NCBI GenBank assembly: GCA_963556195.1
Contig: OY744525.1
Location: 50,839,148-50,903,147 of the forward strand
DNA from: Sepiola atlantica
Taxonomy: Eukaryota > Mollusca > Cephalopoda > Sepiida > Sepiolidae
Direction: 5' to 3'
DNA: 64,000 nucleotides
The notes beneath the pieces were generated by a model. It searched no databases, had not been told where the DNA came from, and saw only the letters and a program-made list of their open reading frames with translations. Below are positions 25,201 to 36,951 of this stretch, in pieces (position 1 is the stretch's first letter; each line of letters begins with the position of its first letter). Made by a program: the position numbers and the translations under genes.

Positions 25201-27796
25201 ATTGCTTTATTAATTTTTAAGACCGTGATTTGCAATAATGAATGAAATAAAAACTGTAAATAAAGAAAAGAAAATCGTTTCCTACCTTAAAGTAATGACT
25301 AAACTAAATGAGATCTTGTTCCCTATTATAAATAATTTGAGTACTTACCTCATAGATAACTTCAGTAGCTGTCTGAACTTTAATTCCCATGGCTGAACTT
25401 CTACGTCCATCATTCAAGCCATCTGCACGATGTTGGGGCCTTCTGCCTCTTCCCGGTAGAGTTCTACAATGCACATCTTGTTCTGCTCTGACAGCAACAG
25501 ACACACCAGACCAATAAGTAGTCTGGTAAGACGGATGCATTGCATGTGCCTGTTCTGGATAATATTTGCTGGAAGAGTCAGCCAATGGATGTGCTTGTGC
25601 AACACTTCTGGTATCAATGCAACGAAGGATGCAGATGGAAATTGCAGCAGTAATTGGTATAGCAACGGTGACTGCAACCAACACAATGACAATGAGTAAA
25701 TACTGGTGGATCTTGATATCAGTGTGCGTATAGGCAGCATTTAAGATATCTGCGGTATTGTTACTAACTGTCAATGTCAAAAAGACTGATGTCTTTGCAG
25801 ATAAAACTGGACTACCACTATCCTTGACCATAAACTGCAGGTGATATGAGCCAGCATCTTGATGGGCAAGTAAGCGAGTGAAAGACAACAATCCACTATA
25901 ATGATTGATGGCAAACAACTGTTTATCGTTGCCTGCAGTTATTTCATATTTGAGAAATGCATTCTCTTGACTGTCACTGTCGCCAGCCTTGAGAAGAGTG
26001 ATGTTCTTTGTATGATGTGGATGATATTTGACATCGAGATTGAAAGGATTGACACTGGGAAAGGTAAAATATGGAGCATTATCATTTTTATCTTCAATCT
26101 GCACAATCACATTGACGCTATTATCAAGTGGAGGGTTTCCATTATCTTTCACTAAAACCTTGAATTTATAAATGTCTTTGAACTCATGGTCAAGAGACAT
26201 GATTGTTGAAATCAAGCCATCACTGGTTATCTTGAAAGGTAGGAAGTCTTCATTTTTGGTAAGCAAAGAATATGTGAGTCTACTGCCAGCTCCCAGATCA
26301 GGATCAGTGGCATTGATAGAACCAACTGACGTCTTTGGACTTTCATTCTCAAACACAGAGAATTTAAATGTATCTTTTGTAAATTGTGGTCTTACATCAT
26401 TGACATCTTTCACTTTGATGGAGAACTTGCTATCACTGTGTTGTGGAGGAGATCCTTCATCTTTGCAGCTGATTGTAACATCATGGTGCTCTTGCATTTC
26501 TCTGTCAACTTTGTGTTTTAATGTCACTTTGTATTCTTTGTATTTTAATTTCTCTAAACGGAATTTATCATGGTGCAACTCACAATTGACCTGTCCATTT
26601 TGTCCTGCGTCAGGGTCAGTCACTTTAACATAAGCAATAAAACTGCCCATCTCAGTGTCTTCCAAAATAGTTGCAATCTTGTCTGTTGATTCCGACATGA
26701 AAGTGACAAAAATCTTGGGTGGCCGATTTTCTGTATTTATTACATTTACTAATATACCTGCGAGTCCATTTAGTGGAGGATTGCCACCATCTTTTGCACC
26801 AATAAATAATTTGTACATTTTTTTACGGTTTGAGGGAAGTTTGTTGGTCAAAAATACTTCTCCTGATAAATTATTTATTGTGAAATGATTTTTTATATTT
26901 TCTGATGTTTCTGTGCTGATATAATAAGAAACTTTTCCATTTTCTCCTTCATCCAAATCTGTTGCTAAGACCGTGACAAAAGGCTTATCACCATATTCTT
27001 GGTTATTGATGGTAACATTATAAATGCCTTTGCTAAAAACCGGTGCATTATCATTGAGGTCTTTCACGGTTATGTGAATATCTAAAACACTTTCTTTTGG
27101 TGGAGATCCACCATCTTTAGCAATCACCTGTAACATGTATGAATTTTTTTCTTCTCTGTCTAGTTTTTCTTCACCAACAATTGTTAATTTTGGAGTTCCG
27201 AAAGGTGTTTTATGAATTGATAAAGAAAAAGGTTGATTATTTTTTTCTCTTAACTCATATGTTATCTGAGAATTCAAAATACTAATGTCCTTATCTTTAG
27301 CATTTGAAATAAATTTTTTAAATCCGTTACTATTTCCTTCTAGAAATTCCAGGTTGATTTTTTTATCTGGAAATTCTGGTTTATTATCATTGACATCATT
27401 GATAATTATTTTAATTTTAATAATCTTCAAGAATGTCTTTCCTTGTCGTACAGCCACATCCACCATTTGGAAACATTCTGTATTGTAGGTACAAAGGGAT
27501 TCAGCATCCAATGTCTGTGACGTGAAAAGTTTCCCTTTCTTTCGAGAGACATGGAACAATTGTGAAGTACCTGCTATTTCTTGTAGCAGTTGGTTGAAAG
27601 TGATGAGTCTTCTATTTTCTAAAGAAATATCATCCATGATATGAGAGTCTGAAGCAATGTCACCAAGGTAGGTCCCTGGACTCTTTCCTTCATCTATACT
27701 GTATCTCAGATCTACACCTTGGATCAAATGTATAACAGATGTGAAGAAATACATCAGCATCATCAACATGTTAACACTTGTGGTATGTTTTGTCAT
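19201..27796 (-). CDS. Protocadherin C, six EC repeats, long intron 2
   Basis: Exons 27796-25349, 19886-19739 and 19610-19201 encode 1001 residues. The large exon starts at 27836 after a T-rich CAG acceptor, and the ATG at 27796 fits the start used in A and B. The signal peptide and EC1 match A and B; EC2 differs more (KKINLEFLEGNSNGF, KKFISNAKDKDISILNSQ). The first donor is GAG/GTAAGTAC, an E-like donor. An A/B-like donor sequence (AAGGTAGGAAACG) remains 60 bp downstream at 25281-25290, apparently unused. Intron 2 is 5.46 kb against 0.4-0.8 kb in A, B, D and F, because a LINE and other repeats lie in it. Intron 1 runs to the leader exon at 34343 and also carries LINE insertions. The reading frame is intact, so I call it functional despite this load. 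Confidence 0.9.
19890..21248 (-). other. Intron 2 of gene C, left part
   Basis: AT-rich. It includes a dispersed repeat (about 20780-21130) whose second copy is at about 30180-30550. Nothing coding seen. Confidence 0.6.
20780..21130. repeat. Dispersed repeat, copy 1
   Basis: About 350 bp resembling 30180-30550 in the same orientation (shared stretches around GCTTTCAAT, ACAATTTT and TTCATAGGA). The family is not identified. One copy lies in intron 2 and the other in intron 1 of gene C. Confidence 0.55.
21249..21448 (-). mobile_element. U2-headed SINE-like element, 3' part
   Basis: Read on the minus strand from 21448, it starts with the U2 snRNA 5' sequence TCAAAGTGTAGTATCTGTTC, then a body shared with 42201-42412, then AACC-CTGTGCTTAACTC, a small hairpin and AAGTAAATA. 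Its 5' piece is displaced to 24141-24170 by the LINE between them. Confidence 0.65.
21449..24140 (-). mobile_element. Decayed Tx1/L1-like LINE inserted in a U2-derived sequence
   Basis: Minus-strand pieces in order: a reverse-transcriptase segment at 24014-23385 (NKSPGLDGLPYKLYLRL, NDYKPITLLKTELKISAKILSNRLQ), then RQGCPLSPLLYILALKRV at about 23300-23240, a degraded YADD box near 23150 (ITVFVSC), and the C-terminal GGLRMPDLTCHRHAEKLALLSR at about 22700. Many frameshifts and stops separate them. The endonuclease part is missing, so it is 5' truncated. The 14-bp sequence ATACTACACTTTGA lies at both ends (21436-21449 and 24141-24154), as expected for a target-site duplication. GC content is visibly higher than the surroundings. 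It cannot be active. Confidence 0.75.
24141..24172 (-). mobile_element. U2-headed element, 5' part
   Basis: On the minus strand: GGCC-ATTTATCC-AAGATCAAAGTGTAGTAT, matching the 5' end of U2 snRNA (GGCCTTTTGGCTAAGATCAA-GTGTAGTAT) with several changes. With 21249-21448 it makes one element split by the LINE. Confidence 0.6.
24173..25348 (-). other. Intron 2 of gene C, right part
   Basis: AT-rich, no gene seen. Next to the large exon it has an E-like donor GTAAGTAC (25348) and, at 25281-25290, the relic of a second donor (AAGGTAGGAAACG), followed by intron sequence like that of gene B. Confidence 0.6.
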
Positions 27797-28187
27797 TTTT
27801 AATTGTGTTTTTTTTTTCTTTAGTTTTGTATTTTTCCTGAAAAACAAAAGAAATAGCCACCTTTTAGTTCAACTGTCTTAACATCAGGTCCTGCATGCAC
27901 ATAAAATCTTTTAATTAAGAATTAACTTTTTTCGGATTCAAAATACTTCATTTGAAATACAATTAAAAAAACTGAAAACTTTAAAAGTTTCTACAACGTC
28001 AAACAATTGTTTAAAGATGATGAAAATATTGATTGAGCAACATGCTTTTATAATAATTTTTAATGTCAATCGATGGAATCTTTTTTTCTTTTTTTTAACA
28101 TAGTTCACCCCAAACAAGGCACTGTAGATGTAAGGGGCTACTGAGAAAAAAAGGGAGAAGGTTTGGGGGGGGGGGGGGGGGGGGGGG

Positions 28188-29125
28188 TCAACCTAAATTG
28201 GGAGCTGCACAGCGAAATGTCTGTTTACATTAGTTTTCAATTTCTGCATGTCAGTACCGTCGGGGGGAAACGGGGCAGGGAGGGAGTTCCAGGGGCCAGC
28301 AGCACGAGGAAAGAAGCTTTTGAAGTAGAAAGCTCTTCGGCATCTGGGGACCTCCACAGTGAATAGATGGGATTTAGCTGATTGTCGAGTTTGTGTAGTG
28401 AATTTACGTCAAGGGGGCACCAGAGCAGCAAGTTCATCAGAGCACAGTCCATTGAAGTACTTGTAAAATAGGCACAAGGAAGCAACATTGCAGCGGTGGG
28501 ATAGGGGCTGGAGCTTGGTGGATAGTGAGAGACCTATTAAGTTGGCGATTCTTTTTTGGACCTTGTCTAAGAGGGAGAGACTAGTGGATGATGCCCCAGC
28601 CCAGATGTGGCAACAATACTCCATGCATGGGCGAATGGTGGCTTTGTAGAGATATAGGATAATGTAAGGTGTGAGAAGTTTACTAGCACGGTAGAGGGAG
28701 CCCACCTTCTTTACAGCAGTCCTGGCAATGTCTTCAATGTATTTGTTCCAATTCATGTTATCTGTGAAAGTTAGGCCAAGGAGTTTGAATGATGAACTCT
28801 CAGATAGGGTGTTATTTGCCATGACAATCGGTAGTTGGAGAGGTTTCTTGCAGTTATTGAAGGAAAGTAGCTTTGTCTTTACGGCATTAAAAGTTACCAA
28901 CCATTTGTGACCCCAATCCACTACACCCTGGAGGTCATTTTCTAAGGATTCAGTCATTGCCTCGGATATGATCGCGTCTGTTTTGCCAACATGACGAGAG
29001 TAAAGCGTGGTGTCGTCAGCAAATAAACCAATCTCAGATTCTATGTCATCAGGGAGATCGTTTATGAAGATCAGGAACAATAAAGGTCCAAGGATAGATT
29101 CCTAGGGTACACCATAATAAATCAA
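28188..29125 (-). mobile_element. LINE 3' end, CR1/Jockey-like reverse transcriptase
   Basis: Minus-strand frame 29080-28409 encodes the reverse-transcriptase C-terminal half: the catalytic FADDTTLYS, then SSSFKLLGLTFTDNMNW, PCMEYCCHIWAGA and LLDKVQKRIANLIGL. Just upstream is GVP-stop-ESILGPLLF, where the usual GVPQGSILGPLLF has a stop for Gln. The frame breaks before a C-terminal SFFPRAAGPWNSLPAP about 28300. It is 5' truncated near 29125 and ends next to a 23-base G tract (28165-28187). It is inactive. Confidence 0.85.
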
Positions 29126-30179
29126 TCGATAAAATCAAAGTGAGAAAGCTATTAAACACACTGTTTGCTTACCAATCCTAAAACTACTTCTAATGTCATT
29201 GATAATGCAGCTTTTTTTGGTACTGAATTTAACTTCTTTTTTTTTCTTTTTGTTTTTAAACACTAATTTCATTAATGATTTTTTGTATAGATTCTGTATA
29301 ATATAAATAAACGTTTTTCCTATAAGTATGTAACATTATTAAAGTTTATAAAAACTTTCTTGTTTATGGTCACCTCTAATGCAATACTATTTTATAAATG
29401 CAAATATACAAATACTTCAAAATCTGAAAACAAATCTCAGATTGAAAACCAGGGTTGTGGAGTTGGAGGTTTTGGAAGGAGTTGGAATTGTAAGAATGCT
29501 AGGAGTCTGAGTCAGATTTTTTAATCCAACTTCGATTATTACTGAATATTGGAAAACTTTAGAATAAGGAGTCTGAGTCGAATATTTGGAATTCTAAGAG
29601 TCAGAGTCAAAGTCAGACTTTATACCTTCTGACTCTGCAACTCTGTTCTAAACACAGTCCAAGCATTTTGGATAAAGGATTCTTTGTACAAATTAAGTCT
29701 TTTCAAAATTGTCTCTCTTCATTTATCTAATTAGCATAAATAGATTTTTTTTTCTATTTTCATAACTTTTATATATCTTAATATTTTGCTTGCTGAATTA
29801 AAATATTTTCTTGCCATTATTAATTAGAACAAATGAGTGTTTTCTGAAGAAAAAAAAGTATTGAAAATGTGTACATAATATGTTTTATATATTAGCTCAT
29901 TTCAGCCATGTTCAACAAAGATCTGCCCTGAAGGTTCTCTATTTGTTTTCAAATTTTCACAATATCTTCGGATCTATGAGTTAGATCATTCCTGAAAATG
30001 TCAGCTCAATTGGTTTCTCTAAACAGATTTTAAAGACATTTGTAGAAATGGACAATTTCAAAAATTTTGAATTTTCTTGATTTTTGAGTAGCTTTATATG
30101 CCTGTGACCTTCTAATTTCTGAGAGTCTATTATCTGAAAATATATGCAAAAATATCTTTAGCTAATTCAATTCTATATA

Positions 30180-30550
30180 TAAAGTAAAGCGATTCTTTTC
30201 CACTATTTAATTGACAAGTATTAGCTTTCTATCCAAAAGCTGCATATGTGAATCTGCTTTCAGCAGCTATGTAGACCAATTCTTGATGCATGTTTTTGGA
30301 AAATATGTGCTCATTTTATTTGCTTTCAATCATTTTTACATTTTGTCTAGCTTGATATTTTCTCCTAAGACAAAGTGAGAGAACTTTTCACTCTCACACT
30401 CAGATCTACAAGCACTACAACTCACGTTCACTGCGCAGATTCTTCATAGGACACATATCTTCGTAGCTTTCATCGTAGCACTATTATTATTTCATTTTTT
30501 CGATTTTGCTATTGTCTGTTAGTTACTGTACATTTTCCACCTAAATACAG
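30180..30550. repeat. Dispersed repeat, copy 2
   Basis: Second copy of the repeat at about 20780-21130, diverged with small indels. Family unknown. Confidence 0.55.
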
Positions 30551-30970
30551 GATGCTCCCTTAATCTATAGTTTCGTTTTTGGGGATGCCGTATTGATTGG
30601 CTATTCCAAAGACTTTCTTTTAGATTCTCGATTAATGTAATAACCGATTAGCAGATTTGCCTAATTGTTCATTGACAGTCGCTTCCATTATATTTACTTT
30701 TAATGCATTTTCATATTACAGTTTTTCGAACCATAGGATTTACTTAAAAACAAAAAGAAATATCCCCAAGTCATGCTGGATACATTCAGCTACTTATTTA
30801 ACTTTCTTTTTTTCCTCTTACAGTACCAATTTTCAGAGGATTACAAATACCTAGGTGAAATGTATCACTTTATTTAATCCCAAATGGCATAGATTTTTCA
30901 TTCTCAGAATAGCAAAATGACATTTGGAATCAATAACACAATTGCTCACTAATGCTTGATTACATTTTTC

Positions 30971-31169
30971 GGTGCTTTTTTAGTATAAGCTCCATGCAGA
31001 AAATTATTTTCATGTAAAAGCATTATTTTGTACTTACTCAGTCATAGTTTCTCACTCACGGCACGAAAAAGAATTTAAAAATATCATGCAGAACTTTAAT
31101 TAGTAAGTACAAAATAATGCTTTTACATGAAAATAATTTTCTGCATGGAGCTTATACTAAAAAAGCACC
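30971..31169. mobile_element. Foldback element with perfect 68-bp inverted repeats
   Basis: Arms 30971-31038 and 31102-31169 are exact reverse complements around a 63-bp spacer. No coding capacity, so a MITE-like foldback is likely. Perfect arms suggest recent origin or correction. Confidence 0.8.
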
Positions 31170-31484
31170 CATTTTTCAAACATAAACATTCATAACTTTT
31201 TTTTTTTTTTTTCAATCTAATAAATAATTTCTACTCAAAATAAATTCTGTAACAAGCTTTTGACTCCAGGCAAAGGCAGATTATATTTAACTATTCATTT
31301 TACCTTTTCTAGCTTCATCAAATATGAATTCTCCAACGGGTTAACAACATAAGTGTTGTAATGTGCGATTTTTAACTGACACCAGACAACAGTCTTTTGC
31401 ATTCTTAGTATATAGGAATATATTCTGTGGTTCTTTTATTTGCCTAATATTGTTACACAGATGATTTCAGCATAAAAGTCAATG

Positions 31485-32470
31485 TTCATCAGGGTTCAGT
31501 CCTCAGCTCCTCCTCCTCCTATTCATCATTGTTCTTGAATCCCTTTGGAAGAGTTCTGTACACGATGCCCATGGGAATTGTTGTAGGTAGATGAACAAGT
31601 AATCATGGCAGATACAATGGACCAATTACTTGAGAATGTGGAAAACTGGCATGAAAGCCAAAAGACTGAGGGTGAATCTGTCAAAGACAAAAGTGATGGT
31701 CAGTAGCACAGAACTACAACAACTGAAAGATTCTGGTCAGTATCCATGTACTGTGTGCAAGAAAGGAGTTGTATACATGCAGTCTATACACATTATGTGT
31801 CCACAGAAAGTGTAGTGGCTTGTCCAGAAAGCTGGTTCCAGACAAGATGTTTGGGGCAAGCACGCCCACACACTTAACTACCGATTTTGCACTGAAATGA
31901 AGATGGACGACAACCCTCTCGAAGTGGTGGACTCGTTCTGTTATCTTGGGGATATGTTGAGTGCTGGAGATTGTTGCGAGTTTAGCTCTAACATTATATT
32001 AAGATCGGCATGGGGTGAGCTATCCTTCTCACTATCGGGGGAAGGGTATATAGCAGCTGTGTTAGTTGTGTGATGTTGTATGGAGGTGACTGCTGGATCT
32101 CCTGCCAGCCCTCACTCGCCGGTCTTCAGCATAATGACAGAACAATGATCAGATGGATAGGACCTATGCAATGTTGGGTCAGATCAGACCCAGCATATCA
32201 GCTCTGATACCTTGTTGGCAAGGCTGAATATACCAAAGCTGGATCAACTTCTGATGATTTGTCAGCCACATTGGTTTGGCCATGTTGAAAGGAGCGACTC
32301 TTGGATAAGAAAATGCAAACATTGAGGTGATGGGCCAGAGGAAAGTTGGACAACCCAAGAAAATTTGTATACAAGCCATCAACAAGAACCTTAGACAGTG
32401 GAATTTGAACAGAATCAATCCTTAAGATTGCAAAGTTTGACGGTTGAGATTGTAAACTCTCAGAAAACCA
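31485..32470 (+). mobile_element. LINE fragment, RTE-like, reverse-transcriptase C-terminus
   Basis: Plus-strand pieces in several frames: QVIMADTMDQLLENVENWHES, then GLRVN-like LRVNLSKTKVM, the Cys pair of YPCTVCKKGV, then NPLEVVDSFCYLGDMLSAG and GRVYSSC. This order is the post-catalytic part of a non-LTR reverse transcriptase. Frameshifts and stops abound, so it is dead. It overlaps in content with the fragment at 5125-5525. Confidence 0.7.
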
Positions 32471-32689
32471 CGGACTACTGATTAAAGAAAATAAAACAAT
32501 AAAATGGAGAAGGAGGAGGATTATTGTTGTTGTGGAGGTGGTGGTGGTGCCTCCCCCTCCCCCTATTTGACATCACTCGTGCAAGACAGCAGCAGTTGGT
32601 TGCTATGGTTACAATGATTGTTGCAATTGATTATTTTAAACTACAGATTAACATGTAAAAACGCAAGAGTTGCTCATCCAGGATATTTG

Positions 32690-33300
32690 AGTTGAGACTG
32701 ACTTGTAACAGTCCCTTAGACTTTAAATTGACATTTAATGTTTTCATCTTTTTTTTTATTATTGCCATCCGGATTCCGAGTTATTTTAAAAATATAAAGA
32801 AAGACAATGCTTTTTTATTATTTAGAATTCATCACAGCTGCTTAGGTAGTGGAAGACTGTACTCTGAAGCATTACCACCTCCTTTCAGGAGAAGGGGGGT
32901 TTATTGCATGTCACCTGATGTACTCTCATTTGTGAAAGATTGTCAATGGGACCGACCAGGATGTTTTCAGCCAAAATTAACTTTTATTGGTCACTTAGAC
33001 TATACATTGACTTTTAACAGTTGTGTTTCACTAACTGTGTGCACTGTTTCCGCTTGTCCTCATATTGTCACCCAGACTTACAGTTACTGTTAGGATACAA
33101 AGAAACACAGCGTTTTCGTCTTATTTCGAATTCATCACAATGTTCTGAAGGTCATCCTCCCAGGCAATACCACCATCTTTTAGAGGTTTATTGCCTGTGG
33201 TCTGCGGTGCTCTCATCTGTGAGGAAGTGCAGATGGGACCAACTGGGACATTTTCACTCAAAATTGACTTTATCAGTCCCTTTTAACGGTTTTGTTACGC
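32690..33300. repeat. Tandem repeat, about 300-bp unit, two copies
   Basis: Units at about 32690-32990 and 32991-33295 share the order TTAGACT-TTGACTTTTAA, a TTGCC/GTCACCC-rich part, GAATTCATCAC, ACCACC..TTTTAG, TTTATTGC and GATGGGACC. A diverged copy lies at about 5780-5920. The open frames across it are by-products. Confidence 0.6.
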
Positions 33301-34342
33301 CAACTGTGTGTGGACTCTTTCCTTCTTTTTTCTCCAGATTTAGGGATAGATATTGGGTTCATGAAAGGTGTGTATTTTATTTTTATATCAAATATTACCT
33401 TTCTTCACGTCTGTGTGTATAGATAAAATTATTTAACCCTCCATCCTTCCGAAAAAAAATTCTCGTTGCTAGAAGGATACTCTTTCGAAGTTATGAAGTA
33501 ATACAAGCATTTAAATGTTATATATGAATTTTATACTTACAGAACACTACAATTAACATTTATAGCTAAGTAAAAAAAAAAATGAAGTAAAAAATATATT
33601 CAGAGTTCAGAGGTGGGGCATGAGTTACATAGGCTTTTCGATTTTCCCAGGCAACGCCCATGCGCGGTTAAAGCTAAAGTGAGTGAAATTAAATGAATTC
33701 TTAATCCATTCGAATTTTTATCATTATGACCATAACATAAAAGACTTTAATATGAGTGAAAATCGGTAGAAGAAGCCTTTTGATCATATCATGCTAATAA
33801 AAAGATAAAATTTGAAATAGAGGAAGATAAAATTTAATGCATTGTTTTGAACTGATGGTATATTTTCATTGGAATGGTATAATGTGTACACCGGAATTAT
33901 GACTCGGACTGATATACCAAATTATTATAATCTATAACAAGGCATTTAATGTTTTTAGATATGGTGCATTCTTAACAAAGCAAAATACTGTGTTCTCAAA
34001 GAAGAAAAAAAAAATTATATAATTGAATTTGAAATAAATTTCCTTAAAGTTTATGATTTTTTTTTTTACTATTGTATAAACAAATTTTGAAAAAACTTAA
34101 AATAATACTTTAATATGAAATTTTAGATGAACAAAGCAGATGCATGAGTCAGACATCTTGCATGTTGTACGTTACTTGCAAAATAGTGAATTGATTAAAT
34201 TGTGAAAATATCAAAGTTGATTGAATTTGTAAAAAAAACTTAGTGTATTTGATTGTTGTTAATCTACCACAAAACAAACATGAATAAACATAAAAGATAG
34301 AAATGAAAAAAGAAAGTTATAAAAATGTTAATGTCAACTAAC

Positions 34343-34640
34343 CTGCAATGTTGTATTGATGAAGCATAAATGTATGAAGAGACAAGATGTGTATGTATCC
34401 TGGTGTACAGCTCTGCTGCTACTGCTGCTGATGCTATTGTATGAAGACAATGTTAGCCTCCTTTTGGGCACACGTGTGTATGTGTGTGCATGTATATGTT
34501 ACAGTGTGTGTGTTTATGTGTGGAAGTGGGAGAGTGTTCATACGTGAAAGAGAAAGAAAGCCACAGTCCTATCAAATCTGCTCTGTGCATCATGGCAGCT
34601 AGAGCCAATGACTCTAACAAAGCATAAAAATTATCAAGAG
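34343..34640 (-). promoter_or_regulatory. Leader exon of gene C with upstream ORF
   Basis: Homologous leader block with donor CAG/GTTAGT at 34343 and the CAG-rich run near 34410-34430. The upstream frame at 34593-34453 has 46 codons and begins MMHRADLIGLW. It is the nearest leader upstream of the acceptor at 27836, giving a 6.5-kb intron 1 swollen by LINE fragments and foldbacks. No other leader block lies between. Confidence 0.62.
34453..34593 (-). other. Conserved upstream ORF (best copy, gene C leader)
   Basis: 46 codons beginning MMHRADLIGLW and ending PKGG. The first eleven codons recur in B (16609-16556), D (46382-46323), E (54285-54226) and, decayed, in psiE (58034-57990). Lengths after codon 11 differ (46, 17, 19, 19 and 14 codons in total), so only the start is constrained. 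It may repress translation of the protocadherin frame, or the conservation may reflect a DNA or RNA element instead. Confidence 0.45.
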
Positions 34641-35304
34641 AAAGGAAAGTATTTTATTGTTTCTATTTTACTTAGGGAACTGCCTGAATAAGCTAAAAAA
34701 AATTATAAAAATTATATTTTAGGGTCAAAATCTTTGTATCATTAAGAAAACTGGTAAGTTTAGTTTTTTATGTCAAAATTCTTTTAAATTCTTTATAGAA
34801 CCAGTCAGAATTTTGTTAAAGAATCTTGTTTTTAACATACTTACATTTAAAAAGAAAAGTGATTCTCTTCAAAAAAATTTTTTTAAATTTGAAGGATTTT
34901 GCAGCAAAAAAAACAAACTAATTCAATGAAACATCTTTAAAAAATCAGATAATTTTGGGATTTATCTAAAACTTTTGGGGACTTATTCAAAAATGTATTA
35001 AATTACTTTGTAAACCTTATTTTTTCTTTATAGAAATATTTTTTTACCACCTCATTTAATTTTTCTGAATTTTTTTTTATTGTATATATTTTTGTGAATG
35101 TAAATAAGTGTAAAATTTCAATCATTATAAAATGTTTAAAAAATACTCTGCAGAAAATCTGCCATAAATCATAAAATGAAAAATGCATAATCCACTAGAA
35201 CTATTTTACTCTAAAATAATTTTCATGTGCACTATTGTGTTAGAAAAATAATATTTAAGTGGAAAAACGAATTTAATAGACTCTTTCTATATTTATGCTA
35301 ATTA

Positions 35305-35306
<2 letters not shown>

Positions 35307-35351
<45 letters not shown>
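35307..35351. repeat. (AT)n microsatellite
   Basis: About 22 AT units. Confidence 0.95.
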
Positions 35352-35353
<2 letters not shown>

Positions 35354-36149
35354 AAATCTTTATTAGGTTATCTAGCCAATAGGCTGCATTTATTAATTAT
35401 AAATAAGACGTTTCAATACAATTCAAGAATGTTATTTTTTTTTTAAAGTTGAATATTTGTTGTGTGTCTATATATGCAGATCCATTTCCAATATATGGAT
35501 GTCAATATGTGACAATAACAACATTCAGAAATCTGTTTTTTTTTTTTCTTTCTTTTCACTTCAAAGTTAGAAACCAAAAGAAATGGTTTTGTTTGCATAG
35601 TCTTTGATATTTAAATAAATTTATTTTACAGATTTATAAATTTTAAAACTAGTTTATTACATTTACTTCGATTTTATAAATATTCTTTTATTTTTAATTT
35701 TATTAAAAAAAAATGCATGGTGTGTTAATTAAAATTTTATAAATTATTAGATTTTTAAAATATTTTCTTATTAATTTTTCATAAGAAAATCAATTATAGT
35801 GTATTGATGAAAATTATGTTGAAAAAAATGTTAATTTATCTTTTAGATTAAGTAATATATCCACTAAGTAGCAATTTCTTTCTGTTTTGTGCATCCATAC
35901 TTATTGTTAACACACATAAAATTGCTAATTCATCACTCAATGTGTTTGCCATGATGGTGAACATTACATTTTTGAGTCTTAAATTGAATGTATTTCTAAT
36001 ATATTTAAAGGAAAAGGTAAACAATATTTTTTAATTAATTAATAAAAAAAAAAATTAGCTTCATTAATTTTCTTTGAATATCATTTCAGAAAAGTATATT
36101 TGATTCTTTTAAAGATTCTTTATAAAATGTTGACATATCTATCATTATT

Positions 36150-36420
36150 TATTTATTTAGTATTTCTCCTAGATCTTGTCAATGCAGTTTTCAAAAACTA
36201 GATCTGTTAACCAATTAAGTTTTTTTGCTCACAGAGTAATATATTTTTGGAATAAGTTGCCAGATCAGATTAAGAACACCAATAGCGTGGATCAGTTTAA
36301 GATGAGGTTGGATGAATTCAGAGAAAGTGGTAGGAGGGAGAAATTGAGGGGGAACTTTTGGGGGTTGTCAAATTAAATATTTAACAGAATTTGATCTGGA
36401 TATCGATACTGTACTAAGAG
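36150..36420 (+). mobile_element. LINE C-terminal end, CR1/Jockey-like
   Basis: The frame contains FFAHRVIYFWNKLPDQIKNT followed by SVDQFKMRLDEF, the signature last residues of CR1/Jockey-type LINE proteins, then a stop and a short 3' tail. It is the extreme 3' end of a heavily 5'-truncated copy. Confidence 0.65.
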
Positions 36421-36951
36421 TTTAATTTTTTATTTATTTTTATTTTTTTTAACAGTTGAATTGAGAAGATAGTTAAAAGGGAGATGCCCAAGGAGGCATA
36501 ACAAACAAATAATAATAATTATTATTATTGAGAATAAAATGAAAAATTCTATTTCATTTTTCAATTTATTAAAGTTGAGTAAATGAAAAGATTTTTCATA
36601 TTTTATTTTAAAATTTGTCATCAATTTTTTCAGGGACCTCCCTATCTTTATCACTCTTATAACTTCTAATTTTACTCCTGGGAAAAATCTTTATAAAAAA
36701 CTTTGAGCAAATTATTCTGATCTATTTGATGCATACAAGAAACATACAAAAAAAAAACTGTAATCATATTTCTTATATTTGTCTCAATTATTGTTATCTC
36801 CCAGTAACTATTTAATATTAATTTTTTTTTAAATCGGTATTAAAATAACTAATCATTGTTTGTCACTTTTAAATAAAAAATATATTGTGAAAGTATTTTT
36901 TTTAAATGTGTTACTGTATTGTAAATAAAATTAACTACATGTGATTGAGTA

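Larger units (their letters stand above)
27837..34342 (-). other. Intron 1 of gene C
   Basis: A 6.5-kb intron. Paralogous sequence shared with intron 1 of B (29640-29860 with 13480-13700; 33380-34300 with 15080-16365) is interrupted by a CR1/Jockey-like LINE end (28188-29125), a GAGTC-rich stretch (29450-29640), a dispersed repeat (30180-30550), a foldback (30971-31169), an RTE-like LINE fragment (31485-32470) and a 300-bp tandem repeat (32690-33300). No protocadherin exon is seen in it. Confidence 0.6.
34641..36951. other. Spacer between gene C leader and gene D 3' flank
   Basis: AT-rich, with an (AT)n run at 35307-35351 and a LINE end at about 36150-36420. It is partly paralogous to 7400-8600 and 16700-17700. 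No gene seen. Confidence 0.6.

Noticed and set aside
32692..33422. Two 133-codon plus-strand frames
   Set aside because: They fall on a tandem DNA repeat in different frames, without conserved translation.
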